Shown: positions 33,293-42,376, counted from the stretch's first letter. The stretch: 64,000 nt of DNA from Bin16 sp965206315 (GCA_965206315.1 OZ242210.1:1116001-1180000); one strand, 5' to 3'. The notes: generated by a model from the sequence alone, not told the origin. Numbers and translations are program-made.

Positions 33293-34243
33293 TCAGGACC
33301 CCAGCCGCGCGCTCCCGAACGACGGGTGCCCGCGGAGGAACTCGGCTGCGCTCATCTCCTGCCGGCCTTCCATCTTCACCCGGAGCAGCCGCAAGGCTCC
33401 CTCGCCCGTTCCAACGAGCACTCCCTCCTCTTGCTCCAGCGCTTCGCCCGGAGCGAGGTTGCCCTCCTCTGCGTCCACAGCCGCGTCCGTGATGGCGAGC
33501 CGCCTGCCCTCCCAGAGAGTCGCCACGCCAGGCCAGGGATCGTACGCGCGCACCTTGCGCTCGATGAGCAGCGCAGGGTCGCGCCAGTCGATCATGGCGT
33601 CGGCTTTCGTCATGCGTGGCGTGTAGGTCGCGCCCTCGTCGGGTTGCGGCGCCGGAACGACCTTACCCGCGACGTAGCCGGGGAGCACTTCGGCGAGCAA
33701 CCCGCAGCCAAGCGCGAAGAGCCGCTCTGTCAGCGCAGGAGTGCGCTCATCGCCGTTCAACGGGAAGATTCGCCGGGCCAGGGTAGGGCCCGTGTCCAAT
33801 CCTTCGTCCATGGTCATGACGGTCACTCCGGTCTCCGTATCGCCGGCGAGGATCGCCGCTGCCACCGGCGCGGCGCCCCGGTGGCGCGGTAGCAGCGAGG
33901 GATGGATGTTCACCGCGCCGTGCAACGGCTCGAAGAGGAAGGGCGAGGGGAGGAGCAGCCCGTAGGCCGCCAGCACAACGAGGTCGGAACGCAGCGACCG
34001 GAAGCGTTCCTGCTCTTCAGGAAGCGTGAGGCGCTGCGGGGTGAGCACCGGTATGCCCAGCGCCTCGGCCCGTTCGCGCACCGGGGAGGGCGACAAGCGG
34101 CGACCGCGCCCTGCCGGTTTGTCCGGCGCGGTGTACGCCGCCACCACCGACCACCCGTTTGCCGCAGCGATCGCGACAGTCGCGTCCAGCACGCCGACGG
34201 CAGGTTGGGGGGTCCCCATGAAAACGACGCGCACCGGCTCCAT
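33293..34243 (-). CDS. fmt: Methionyl-tRNA formyltransferase
   Basis: 316 residues from the ATG at 34243 (MEPVRVVFMGTPQPAVGVLD); the frame extends upstream but without conservation. HGAVNIHPSLLPRHRGAAPVAAAILAGDTETGVTVMTMDEGLDTG holds the catalytic N112, H114 and the late Asp. A C-terminal OB-like tRNA domain follows position 210. It formylates initiator Met-tRNA. There is no ribosome binding site: the seven bases before ATG are TACTCCT, preceded by TAACAT, so a leaderless mRNA is likely. No def (deformylase) gene is adjacent. Confidence 0.95.
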   Translation of the reverse strand: MEPVRVVFMGTPQPAVGVLDATVAIAAANGWSVVAAYTAPDKPAGRGRRLSPSPVRERAEALGIPVLTPQRLTLPEEQERFRSLRSDLVVLAAYGLLLPSPFLFEPLHGAVNIHPSLLPRHRGAAPVAAAILAGDTETGVTVMTMDEGLDTGPTLARRIFPLNGDERTPALTERLFALGCGLLAEVLPGYVAGKVVPAPQPDEGATYTPRMTKADAMIDWRDPALLIERKVRAYDPWPGVATLWEGRRLAITDAAVDAEEGNLAPGEALEQEEGVLVGTGEGALRLLRVKMEGRQEMSAAEFLRGHPSFGSARLGS

Positions 34244-34498
34244 AGGAGTAATGTTAGCAGCCTGACAGGCCGTGACGGGCTGCCAGCGGGGGGCTAGGCC
34301 GTGATGCCGTTGCGCGCTCGCCGACTTTTTTGCAAGTGCGATTCCGGCGGGAATCCCACCGATTTTCACAGGGCAGCGCAGGCTGGGGAAAGTGGTAGTT
34401 TGAACCGACCTACCGGACGGCGCCTCGCTCTTCTCCCCGTAGAGTCCTGCAGTCCACCCGCCGGTTTCAACACCCAGCCCCGGGAAGGATCGCCGTTC

Positions 34499-35857
34499 TT
34501 GACGGATAGTTCAGCACGCCGCCTATGGGAAGCCGTCCTTGGCCGACTGCAGTTGCAGACGCCCAAGGCGACCTTCGACACCTGGCTCGCGGGCACGAGC
34601 GGCGAACACCTCGCAGACGACACCTTGACCGTGTCGGCCCCAACCGCCTTCGCCGTCGCGTGGCTGGAAGGCCGGATGCAGGGGCTGGCGGATACCACGG
34701 CATCATCCATAGCCTCGCGCGCCGTCAACGTGCGGTTCGTCCTGCAGGGCAGCGTCCCGGCGCAGGCAGCCGACGCAGATTCTGCTGCTCCGGCCCCCAG
34801 CCGCCCGGCCAACCCAACGCTCTCAGTGCTGGAGACCTTCGATTCGTTCGTCGCTCTGCCGGAGAACCAGCTCGCTCATGCAGCGGCGCTCGCCATCGCA
34901 CGGGCGCCGGGATCAGCCTACAACCCGCTCTTCATCTACGGCGGCGTCGGGCTGGGGAAGACACACCTGCTGCACGCGGTCGGGCATCACGCGCACAACG
35001 CGGGGCTCACTGTCGAGTACACCACCGCGGAGGAGTTCACGAACGCCTACCTCGCCGCGATGCGGGAGAAGCGCACCAAGGCGTTCCGCAGCCGCTTCTG
35101 GGCGGCGGACGTCTTCCTCCTCGACGACGTGCACGGGTTCGAGGGCAAGAGCGCCCGCATCCTGGACGGCCTGCTCCACACGCTCGATTCACTGCGGAGC
35201 CGCGGCAGCCAAATCGTGCTGGCGAGCGACCGCCCTGCTCTCTCAATCGTCGTAGAGAAACGGCTGCAATCACGCCTCGCGGCAGGGCTCCAGGCGGACC
35301 TTGAGCCACCCAGCCTGGAATCGCGCACCAGACTGCTGGCAGCCTTCGCCGAAGCGGCCGGCGTAACACTCAGTGCCGACGTGCAAGCCTTCATCGCTGA
35401 ACGGCTCGATGCCAACGGCCATGTGCTGAAGGGAGCATTCACCCGGCTCCTTGCGCTGGCTGATCTCACCGGCCGCAGTATCACTCCTCATCTCGCACGA
35501 CAGGCGCTCACCGGGCATTTCTCCACAAGGCTTGCCCCAATCTCCCCGGCTTCAACACTCGCCGCGGTCGCGCGCTATTTCGGCATTCCCGTGGCCACTC
35601 TCGAGGGCCCCCGGCGCGACCGCGAGGCGTCCGCGGCGCGGCAGGTCGCCATGCACCTGCTGCACACGCTGCTGGGCCTCTCCGCTGAGGAAATCGGGGC
35701 CAAGCTCGGAGGGCGCGAACGGACAACTATCCTCTATGGCCTGCGACGCACTGCAGAGCGGCTGCAGGACGACACGGCCACATCCACAGCTATCATCGCC
35801 ATCCGAACATCCCTCACAGCCGAAGACCTGCCACAGGAACTCTCCACATCAGCTTGA
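34499..35857 (+). CDS. dnaA: Chromosomal replication initiator DnaA, divergent
   Basis: 452 residues from the TTG at 34499 with GGGAAGGA nine bases upstream; the frame opens at 34301 but the first 66 residues look non-coding. Domain I (1-85) has RLWEAVLGRLQLQTPKATFDTWLAGT, then an Ala/Pro linker. The AAA+ domain has Walker A GGVGLGKTH (K154) and Walker B VFLLDDVHGFEGKS, and domain IV has ARQVAMHLLHTLLGLSAEEIGAKL. The signature reads GGRERTT (404-410) instead of GGRDHTT, changing two residues that contact the DnaA box. The 255 bases upstream hold no clear DnaA boxes or AT-rich unwinding tract. It may be the sole initiator or a paralog. Confidence 0.88.
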   Translation: MTDSSARRLWEAVLGRLQLQTPKATFDTWLAGTSGEHLADDTLTVSAPTAFAVAWLEGRMQGLADTTASSIASRAVNVRFVLQGSVPAQAADADSAAPAPSRPANPTLSVLETFDSFVALPENQLAHAAALAIARAPGSAYNPLFIYGGVGLGKTHLLHAVGHHAHNAGLTVEYTTAEEFTNAYLAAMREKRTKAFRSRFWAADVFLLDDVHGFEGKSARILDGLLHTLDSLRSRGSQIVLASDRPALSIVVEKRLQSRLAAGLQADLEPPSLESRTRLLAAFAEAAGVTLSADVQAFIAERLDANGHVLKGAFTRLLALADLTGRSITPHLARQALTGHFSTRLAPISPASTLAAVARYFGIPVATLEGPRRDREASAARQVAMHLLHTLLGLSAEEIGAKLGGRERTTILYGLRRTAERLQDDTATSTAIIAIRTSLTAEDLPQELSTSA

Positions 35858-35945
35858 GCGCATAACCACGCCACGGAGAGCCTCCTCTCCCCATGTCTTT
35901 CCTCATTGCCATCCTCTCCCACTGCGGCGGTACCTCCTGTCTCCC

Positions 35946-35951
35946 TATACT
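35946..35951 (+). promoter_or_regulatory. -10 box immediately upstream of obg
   Basis: TATACT ends nine bases before the obg ATG at 35961. No ribosome binding site lies between, and the upstream 90 bases are pyrimidine-rich. Transcription would start at or very near the A of ATG. Confidence 0.55.
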
Positions 35952-35960
35952 AGATAAGTC

Positions 35961-37217
35961 ATGCTTGATAGGAAGAAGTTAACCGTCGTCGGAGGGCAAG
36001 GAGGGAATGGCTCCGTGTCGTTCCTTCGTGAAAAGTTTCGCCCGCGAGGGGGCCCCGATGGTGGAGATGGAGGAGACGGGGGTGCCGTCGTCTGCAGGGC
36101 TATTGCCAACGTTCGGACGCTGGGGCATCTCGAAGGAGTGAGCAGGGTTGTAGGCGATGGGGGAGCTCCTGGCAGAGGCAAGCAGCGTACGGGACGGAAA
36201 GGGAAGAGCACGTTCGTGGATGTCCCGGTAGGGACGGTGATCTGGGAAGTGTCTCCTGCTGGAGAACAGTTTCTGACTGAGCTGACTGTGGACGGCGCAC
36301 AGGCGGTGGTGGCGTATGGGGGCCAGGGAGGTTTCGGGAACGTACATTTCGCGAGCTCCACGAACCAGGAGCCGCTGATTGCACTCGGTGGAGAGCGTGG
36401 CGAGGAGCGGGATATCGAGTTCGAGGTGAAGCTGTTCGCAGACGTTGCGTTGCTGGGCGCCCCGAACGCAGGGAAGTCTACGCTGCTCAGTGTCATCTCA
36501 CGTGCGAAGCCGAAGATTGCGGATTATCCCTTCACGACGATCGAACCGGGGTTCGGCGTGGCGAATTCCGGAGAACAGGTTCTCGTTGCACTGGACGTTC
36601 CAGGTCTCATAGCGGGCGCGCACGAAGGACGAGGGCTGGGGCTGGAGTTCCTGCGCCACTGCGAGCGGGCACGGGCGTTCGTGCACCTCGTGGATGGCAT
36701 GGCGGAGGACCTGGCGGCGGAATATCGGATGGTGCGGGAGGAAGTCACGGCGTATGGCGCAGGGCTGACAGAGAAGCCGTATGTTGTAGCGGTGACGAAG
36801 ATGGATATTCCGGAGGCGGGTGAGCGCTATGCGAGCCAGAAGGCAGCCCTGGCTGAGGCGGCGGGTTCGTCTCCCATGGCGATAGCTGCCGTAACAGGCG
36901 AAGGGATCCGGGAACTCATGCGCAGGGTGGAGTCCATGGTGCCCACGGACACGGAGGAGGTGCCGGATGTTCCTCCTGTGCCGCGCATGGAGCGTCCCGG
37001 TTCCAAGCTGAGCGTTTATCGGGAAGAGACGGGGTTTGCCGTGTCGTGCGCGCTGGCGGAGCGCATGCTCGATGTCGTAGACCTTGGCAACTGGCGGGCA
37101 CGATTGCAGTTCCACCGCGAGTTGAACCGCCTTGGAGTGATCGAGGCGTTGGAGCGCGCTGGCGTGGCGCCGGGTGATACGGTACGCATCGGTGAATTCG
37201 AGATGGAGTGGGAGTAA
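35961..37217 (+). CDS. obg: GTPase Obg/CgtA
   Basis: 418 residues in three domains: the glycine-rich Obg fold (1-158), the G domain (160-325) with GAPNAGKST (K172), DVPGLIAGAHEGRGLG and TKMD in place of NKxD, and a C-terminal OCT domain (about 350-418, SKLSVYREETGFAVSCALAERMLDVVDLGN...IGEFEMEWE). It is an essential GTPase in 50S assembly and stringent response. First gene of a probable obg-nadD-pyrE unit. It seems to be translated from a leaderless transcript. Confidence 0.96.
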   Translation: MLDRKKLTVVGGQGGNGSVSFLREKFRPRGGPDGGDGGDGGAVVCRAIANVRTLGHLEGVSRVVGDGGAPGRGKQRTGRKGKSTFVDVPVGTVIWEVSPAGEQFLTELTVDGAQAVVAYGGQGGFGNVHFASSTNQEPLIALGGERGEERDIEFEVKLFADVALLGAPNAGKSTLLSVISRAKPKIADYPFTTIEPGFGVANSGEQVLVALDVPGLIAGAHEGRGLGLEFLRHCERARAFVHLVDGMAEDLAAEYRMVREEVTAYGAGLTEKPYVVAVTKMDIPEAGERYASQKAALAEAAGSSPMAIAAVTGEGIRELMRRVESMVPTDTEEVPDVPPVPRMERPGSKLSVYREETGFAVSCALAERMLDVVDLGNWRARLQFHRELNRLGVIEALERAGVAPGDTVRIGEFEMEWE

Positions 37218-37220
37218 CAC

Positions 37221-37862
37221 GTGCGCAGGGGCATCCTCGGCGGAACGTTCGATCCGGTGCACACGGGGCATCTCATCCTCGCGCAGGAGGTTCTGTGGCG
37301 CCTGGGGTTGGATGAGGTCTGGTTCATCCCGACGGGACTCCCGTGGATGAAGCGCGACGAGCCGATCACCTCTGGCGAGCACCGGCGCGCGATGGTGGAA
37401 CTGGCAATAGCGGGGAACCCGGCGTTCCAGCTGTCGACCATCGAGATGGACAGGCCCGGCGAAACGTACACCGTCGACACGCTGGACGCACTCCGCGCCG
37501 GCCCGATGGCCGGGGATGAACTGCTGTTCATCATGGGCGCGGACACGCTGCACACGATGCCGCGTTGGAAGGAACCGAAGCGCATCCTGGAGCAGGTGCG
37601 GCTGGTGGTTGCGTTGCGCCCGGGGCACGGCACGGTGGATCTCGACGCACTGACGGCGATAGACGCCGCGGCGGCGGAGCGGGTGATGGTCGTGCACATG
37701 CCGCTCATCGAGATCAGCGGGACGGAACTCCGTCGCCGGATGAGCCTGGGCGAGCCGGTGCGTTACCTCGTGCCGGACGCGGTCGGCGACTATATCGAGC
37801 AGCACCATCTGTACAGAGGAACAAGAGAGACGATCGCCCTTGCGGGAGGAGACACGGCATGA
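37221..37862 (+). CDS. nadD: Nicotinate-nucleotide adenylyltransferase
   Basis: 213 residues from the GTG at 37221 with GGAG six bases upstream, 3 bases after obg. GGTFDPVHTGHLILAQE (7-23) is the nucleotidyltransferase HxGH motif, and the ISGTELRRRMSLGEPVRYLVPDAVGDYI segment carries the ISxTxxR motif. It makes NaAD from nicotinate mononucleotide and ATP. The obg-nadD neighbourhood is common in bacteria. Its stop overlaps the pyrE start as ATGA. Confidence 0.95.
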   Translation: MRRGILGGTFDPVHTGHLILAQEVLWRLGLDEVWFIPTGLPWMKRDEPITSGEHRRAMVELAIAGNPAFQLSTIEMDRPGETYTVDTLDALRAGPMAGDELLFIMGADTLHTMPRWKEPKRILEQVRLVVALRPGHGTVDLDALTAIDAAAAERVMVVHMPLIEISGTELRRRMSLGEPVRYLVPDAVGDYIEQHHLYRGTRETIALAGGDTA

Positions 37863-38431
37863 CGCAGACCGAGAGCGGACTGGGGGAGGAGATCCTGGAG
37901 CTGGCGAAGGAGCTCGACGCACTCCTCTACGGGGAGTTTGTGCTGGCGTCCGGCCAGACGAGCTCGTACTACTTCGACGGCCGCCTGCTGACGCTCTCCC
38001 CGAAAGGGGCGAACCTCGTGGCCCAGGCGTTGCTGCCGGCCATCCGGGAATCGGGCGCGGTGGCGGTCGGAGGCCCTGCGGTGGCGGCAGTGCCGATGGT
38101 GACGGAGATCGCGATGCTGAGCGGGCAGGACGGCGGCGAGCCGGTCCCCGGCTTCTTCGTGCGCAAGGAGGCGAAGGACCACGGCGTGGGGAAGGCGGTT
38201 GAGGGGCCGCTGCCCGAGGGAGCCCGGGTGGCGATAGTAGACGATGCGTGCTCGACGGCGGGCTCGCTCTACATGGCGATCGAGGCTGCGGAAGCGGCAG
38301 GGCACGAGGTGGTGCTGGTGGGGTGCATCCTCGACCGCAGGCAGGGGGGCAGCGAGCGGCTGCTGGCCGATGGTTACGCGTTCCACACGATCCTGGTGGG
38401 CGACGACGAGGGGCGTGTCAGCGTTGCGTGA
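37859..38431 (+). CDS. pyrE: Orotate phosphoribosyltransferase
   Basis: 190 residues from the ATG at 37859 that overlaps the nadD stop (ATGA). GEFVLASGQTSSYYFDGRLLTLSPKG is the usual N-terminus, FVRKEAKDHGVGKAVEGPLPEGARV the flexible PRPP loop, and VAIVDDACSTAGSLYMAIEAAE the phosphoribosyl-binding motif. It converts orotate and PRPP to OMP in pyrimidine synthesis. The gene ends 14 bases before the convergent gyrB stop; no hairpin lies between. Confidence 0.93.
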   Translation: MTQTESGLGEEILELAKELDALLYGEFVLASGQTSSYYFDGRLLTLSPKGANLVAQALLPAIRESGAVAVGGPAVAAVPMVTEIAMLSGQDGGEPVPGFFVRKEAKDHGVGKAVEGPLPEGARVAIVDDACSTAGSLYMAIEAAEAAGHEVVLVGCILDRRQGGSERLLADGYAFHTILVGDDEGRVSVA

Positions 38432-38445
38432 CGTGCCCGGCGCGG

Positions 38446-40854
38446 CTAGACGTCGAGGTTCCTGACCTGCCGGGCGTGCGTCTGGATCCACTCCTTGCGC
38501 GGGCCGACGAGGTCTCCCATGAGTTCGGTGAAGGCGTTGTCGGCGTCGGCGGCGTCCTCTACCGTGACGCGGAGGAGCGTGCGGGTGGAAGGGTCCATCG
38601 TGGTCTCCCAGAGCTGGTCCGGGTTCATCTCGCCGAGTCCCTTGTAGCGCTGGAGCCCGATGCCCTGGCGTTCGGAGTTGCGCTCCAGCACCTGCGCGAG
38701 GTCGTGCCAGGGCACGCCCACGGCGACCTCGTTGTCGCGGCGGGTAACCATGTAGGTGTGGCCGTTCACCCACTCTGCCATCTGCGGGAAGAGCTGCTGA
38801 GCGCGGTGGGCCATGGCGGACTCCAGGACGCGGGGGACGTTGATGGTGCCGAAGCCGGGCACCTCGATGAAGTACTCCTTCTTGCGCTTGTTGACCACCT
38901 TCCTGCACTCGAAGCCCTGCGAGGTCAGCCAGTCGACGACGGCGTCCACGGTCTGCTCGCCCTCGAAGGAGAGGCGGTAGGCGCCCTGCTCCGCGCCCTG
39001 CAGGAAGGGTCCGACCAGCTCAGGGGCGAGGCCGAGGCTGGAGAGCGGCCGCGTCCAGTTCTCGAACTCCTTGAGCCGATTGACGAGGCCTTGGATCTTC
39101 GCGCCGGAGAGGGAAACCGCGCCGTCGCTCGACGTGATGGCAAGCCTGCCGAAGAGCTGCTTCGCCAGCCAGCTGTCCTTCTCGGCCTCGGAGTACTTGT
39201 ACTCGACTGACCTGCCGCGCGAGGTGCGGTAGAGGGGCGGCTGGGCGATGTAGAGGTGGCCAGCGTCGATGAGCTCGCGCATGTTGCGGAAGAAGAAGGT
39301 GAGGAGGAGCGTCCGGATGTGCGCGCCGTCCACGTCGGCGTCGGTCATGATGATGACCTTGTGGTAGCGGAGCTTGGGCAGGTTGAAGTCCTCGCCGAGC
39401 CCTGCCCCGAGCGCGGTGATGAGGGCGCGTATCTCCTCATGGGCGAGCATCTTGTCCGGGCGGGCCTTCTCAACGTTGAGGATCTTGCCTCTGAGGGGGA
39501 GGATGGCCTGCGTGCGGCGGTCGCGCCCCATCTTTGCGGAGCCACCGGCGGAGTCGCCCTCGACAACGTAGAGCTCGCACAGTTCGGGGTTCCGCTCGGC
39601 GCAGTCGGCGAGCTTGCCCGGGAGGGAGCCGCCGTCCATGGCGTTCTTGCGGATGACGAGGTCCCGCGCCTTCCGAGCGGCCTCGCGGGCTCGCTGGGAG
39701 GTGAGGCACTTCTCGATGATGCGCCGGGCCTCCTGCGGGTGCTCCTCCAGGTAGTACTCGAGACGCTGGACGAGTGTCTGCTCGACGGCGGTCTTCGTTT
39801 CGGCGTTACCGAGCTTGCCCTTGGTCTGGCCTTCGAACTGGGGTTCTTCGAGCCGGACGCTGACGATAGCCGTGAGGCCCTCGCGTACGTCGTCGCCGCT
39901 GAAGTTGGCGATGTCCTCTTTGACGAGTTTGCTCTTCTTGGCGTAGTTGTTGATGGCACGGGTGAGCCCGGCGCGGAAGCCGACGAGGTGGGTGCCGCCG
40001 TCGGCGGTATTGATGCAGTTGGCGAAGGCGAGCGTGGACTCGTAGAAGCCCGTGTTGTACTGGAGGGCGACCTCCACCATCGCGTGCTCGGTCTTCTCCT
40101 CGTAGTAGAAGGGCTCGTCCTGGAGCACTTCGCGGTTCTGGTTGAGCTGCTTGACGAAGCTGGCGATGCCGCCTTCGAAATAGAAGGTGCGGTCGGCGTC
40201 CGGATGCGCCTCCGAGGCGAAGGAGAGCCAGATGCCCTTGTTCAGGTAGGCCATCTCCCGGAAGCGCTGCACGAGCGTGTCGCGGTCGTAGTTGGGGATG
40301 CCGAAGATCTCGGTATCGGCCATGAACCGGACGAGGGTGCCGTTCTGGAAGGTCGCGTTCTCGGGGATGGGGCCTTCGGCGACGACGTCATGAAGCGGGA
40401 TGCCGCGTTCGTACTCCTGCGAGTGGATCTGACCGTCGCGGCGCACCTCGACGCGCATCCACTCCGAGAGGGCGTTGACGACGGACGCGCCTACACCGTG
40501 GAGGCCGCCGGAGACCTTATACGCGCCGCCGCCGAACTTCCCGCCGGCGTGGAGGGTGGTCATGATGGTTTCCAGGGCGGGCCTGCCGGTGGTGGCGTGC
40601 AGGTCGATGGGGATGCCGCGGCCGTCATCGCGGACGGACACGGAGTTGTCCTCATGGAGGGTGACAAATACGTGGTCGCAGTAGTCGGCCATCGCTTCGT
40701 CGATGGCGTTGTCCACGATCTCGTAGACGAGGTGGTGGAGGCCGCGCTGGTCGGTGCTGCCGATGTACATGCCCGGCCGCCTGCGCACGGCCTCCAAGCC
40801 TTCGAGGACCTGGATGTCGCTTGCGGTGTACTGGGCTTCCTGTTGTTTGACCAT
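38446..40854 (-). CDS. gyrB: DNA gyrase subunit B
   Basis: 802 residues, about 160 more than the short bacterial form because of an insert of about 150 residues in the TOPRIM/tail region (between PLYRTSRGRSVEYKYSEAEK and LQRYKGLGEMNPDQLWETTMDP), as in E. coli GyrB. GHKL ATPase motifs: NAIDEAMADYCD, DDGRGIPIDLH and KVSGGLHGVGASVVNALS. TOPRIM: EGDSAGGSAKMGRDR (E432) and TDADVDGAHIRTLLLTFFFR. It introduces negative supercoils with GyrA, which is not in the window. It has its own good promoter. Confidence 0.97.
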   Translation of the reverse strand: MVKQQEAQYTASDIQVLEGLEAVRRRPGMYIGSTDQRGLHHLVYEIVDNAIDEAMADYCDHVFVTLHEDNSVSVRDDGRGIPIDLHATTGRPALETIMTTLHAGGKFGGGAYKVSGGLHGVGASVVNALSEWMRVEVRRDGQIHSQEYERGIPLHDVVAEGPIPENATFQNGTLVRFMADTEIFGIPNYDRDTLVQRFREMAYLNKGIWLSFASEAHPDADRTFYFEGGIASFVKQLNQNREVLQDEPFYYEEKTEHAMVEVALQYNTGFYESTLAFANCINTADGGTHLVGFRAGLTRAINNYAKKSKLVKEDIANFSGDDVREGLTAIVSVRLEEPQFEGQTKGKLGNAETKTAVEQTLVQRLEYYLEEHPQEARRIIEKCLTSQRAREAARKARDLVIRKNAMDGGSLPGKLADCAERNPELCELYVVEGDSAGGSAKMGRDRRTQAILPLRGKILNVEKARPDKMLAHEEIRALITALGAGLGEDFNLPKLRYHKVIIMTDADVDGAHIRTLLLTFFFRNMRELIDAGHLYIAQPPLYRTSRGRSVEYKYSEAEKDSWLAKQLFGRLAITSSDGAVSLSGAKIQGLVNRLKEFENWTRPLSSLGLAPELVGPFLQGAEQGAYRLSFEGEQTVDAVVDWLTSQGFECRKVVNKRKKEYFIEVPGFGTINVPRVLESAMAHRAQQLFPQMAEWVNGHTYMVTRRDNEVAVGVPWHDLAQVLERNSERQGIGLQRYKGLGEMNPDQLWETTMDPSTRTLLRVTVEDAADADNAFTELMGDLVGPRKEWIQTHARQVRNLDV

Positions 40855-40920
40855 GGTGGTTCAATGCTCCCGTGGCTGCGGGTAGTGCGTGCGTGTCCCG
40901 CAGGCGTGCGTAGCACTCCA

Positions 40921-40949
40921 ATTCTACCAGATAGGGATATTCTGGTCAA
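40921..40949 (-). promoter_or_regulatory. gyrB promoter
   Basis: On the minus strand TTGACC (40949-40944) and TAGAAT (40926-40921) are exactly 17 bases apart. The gyrB ATG lies about 66 bases downstream. A short dyad CCAGA/TCTGG spans the spacer and could bind a regulator. Confidence 0.75.
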
Positions 40950-41020
40950 AGGTGAAGCACAACATATTGTAGTTGGCTGCACGCCTGTGGGACGGCTGTG
41001 CGCCCACTTGCCGCCCACTG

Positions 41021-41026
41021 TACTAT
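41021..41026 (+). promoter_or_regulatory. -10 box immediately upstream of cmk
   Basis: TACTAT ends seven bases before the GTG at 41034, and no purine-rich ribosome binding site is present. The -35 region is poor. The arrangement repeats that of obg and fmt. Confidence 0.45.
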
Positions 41027-41033
41027 TTTCCCT

Positions 41034-41702
41034 GTGCGGTACCCCTCTGTCATCGCGATTGACGGGCCTGTTGCCTCCGGCAAGACGACCGTTGGCCGAG
41101 AGTTGGCGCGCCGGTTGGGCTACGCGTTCGTGGACACAGGTGCCTACTATCGCGCCGTCACCATCGCCGCGCTCGATACGGCAACGCCGCTCGACGACGA
41201 GGCCGCGCTCACGAGACTCGCCGAGGCGATGGCCGTACGCGTTGGCGACGGAGGCCTGAGCGTGCTGGTTGACGGCGTCGACGTTACCTCCCGTCTGCGC
41301 GCCCCCGAGGTTGATGCGGCCGTGTCTCCGGTCGCGAAGGTGGGGGGCGTCCGCAGGGCCATGGTCGCGCAGCAACGCGCTACCGCGGAAGGGGGCGATG
41401 TCGTAATGGTGGGGCGCGACATCGGAACTCACGTGCTCCCGGATGCTGCGAAGGTGTACCTGGACGCGTCGCCGGAAGAGCGTGCGCGCCGGCGAAGCAA
41501 GGAATTGGCGGGGACGGCACAGGCACGTTCCGAGGATGAAGTGCTGGGGAACCTGAGGATGCGCGACGCGATCGACTCAGGACGGGAGGACTCGCCCTTG
41601 CGCGTGGCTGACGACGCCCTGCATATCGTGACGGACGGATTGGAGGTTGCGGACGTCGTGGAGCGCCTGCTTGACACGCTGGGGACGGAGGAGGCCGAGT
41701 GA
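41034..41702 (+). CDS. cmk: Cytidylate kinase
   Basis: 222 residues from the GTG at 41034 (VRYPSVIAIDGPVASGKTTVGRELARRLG); an in-frame ATG at 40998 would add 12 residues without conservation. P-loop GPVASGKTT, substrate segment FVDTGAYYRAVTIAAL and VVMVGRDIGTHVLPDAAKVYLDASPEERARRR match the family. It phosphorylates CMP and dCMP. Its TGA overlaps the plsC GTG (GTGA), so the two are coupled, an arrangement seen in other bacteria. Confidence 0.95.
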   Translation: MRYPSVIAIDGPVASGKTTVGRELARRLGYAFVDTGAYYRAVTIAALDTATPLDDEAALTRLAEAMAVRVGDGGLSVLVDGVDVTSRLRAPEVDAAVSPVAKVGGVRRAMVAQQRATAEGGDVVMVGRDIGTHVLPDAAKVYLDASPEERARRRSKELAGTAQARSEDEVLGNLRMRDAIDSGREDSPLRVADDALHIVTDGLEVADVVERLLDTLGTEEAE

Positions 41703-42376
41703 TAGGCTCTCCGTTCGATTGCTGGTACCGGCTGGGGCGTGTGCTCTCCCGTATCTTCATCCCGACGTTCGGGAGTATCAGGGTTACGGGGCAGGAGCGC
41801 GTTCCCCGGACCGGCCCGCTCATCATCGTGGCGAACCATCAGAGCAACGCTGACCCGCCAGTGATGGTGTACGCGATCCCACGTCCGGTCTTCTTCATGG
41901 CAAAGCGCTCGCTGTTCTGGGGGCCGGTAATCTCGTACCTGCTTCGTGCCGTGCACGTCTACCCGGTAGACCGCGACGGCCGCGACATGGACGCGCTGAG
42001 GTGGGCGCAGCGAACGCTGGGCAGCGGCAAGGCGCTGCTCATCTTCCCCGAGGGAACGCGCAGCCCCGGCGCGTTGCGCAAGGCGACCGACGGCCTCGCG
42101 TACCTTGCGCTGTCGTCGGGCGCGCCCGTCCTGCCGGTTGGAATCACGGGAACAGAGCGTATCCGGGGCATGTTCTGCATCGCCTTCCACTTCCAGCGCT
42201 TGCGCGTGACGATCGGTGAGCCGTTCACACTTCCGCGTGCGGAAGGCCGCGTCGACAGGGCGCAGCTGCAGGCAGCGACAGGCCAGGTGATGGACCGCAT
42301 CGCGGAGTTGCTTCCTCCGGGGTATCGAGGCGTGTACACGGGCGTGGATGATGGCGGGGAAGGAGAGCGCGCGTAG
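41699..42376 (+). CDS. plsC: 1-acyl-sn-glycerol-3-phosphate acyltransferase
   Basis: 225 residues, GTG start overlapping the cmk stop. NHQSNADPP is the HxxxxD-type acyltransferase motif I (H and D present), with the FPEGTRSPGAL motif III and a hydrophobic N-terminal segment that anchors it at the membrane. It makes phosphatidic acid from lysophosphatidate. A polar C-terminal tail of about 25 residues is unremarkable. Confidence 0.92.
   Translation: MIGSPFDCWYRLGRVLSRIFIPTFGSIRVTGQERVPRTGPLIIVANHQSNADPPVMVYAIPRPVFFMAKRSLFWGPVISYLLRAVHVYPVDRDGRDMDALRWAQRTLGSGKALLIFPEGTRSPGALRKATDGLAYLALSSGAPVLPVGITGTERIRGMFCIAFHFQRLRVTIGEPFTLPRAEGRVDRAQLQAATGQVMDRIAELLPPGYRGVYTGVDDGGEGERA

Noticed and set aside
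34301..34498. N-terminal extension of dnaA by 66 codons
   Set aside because: The extension has no DnaA domain I similarity; the TTG at 34499 has a good ribosome binding site and starts a typical domain I.
34244..34498. Possible oriC upstream of dnaA
   Set aside because: No cluster of TTATNCACA boxes and no AT-rich tract; only single weak matches here (34374) and at 35783 and 35838.
39256..41259. Long open frame antisense to gyrB
   Set aside because: gyrB is certain on the other strand and the antisense product has no domain.
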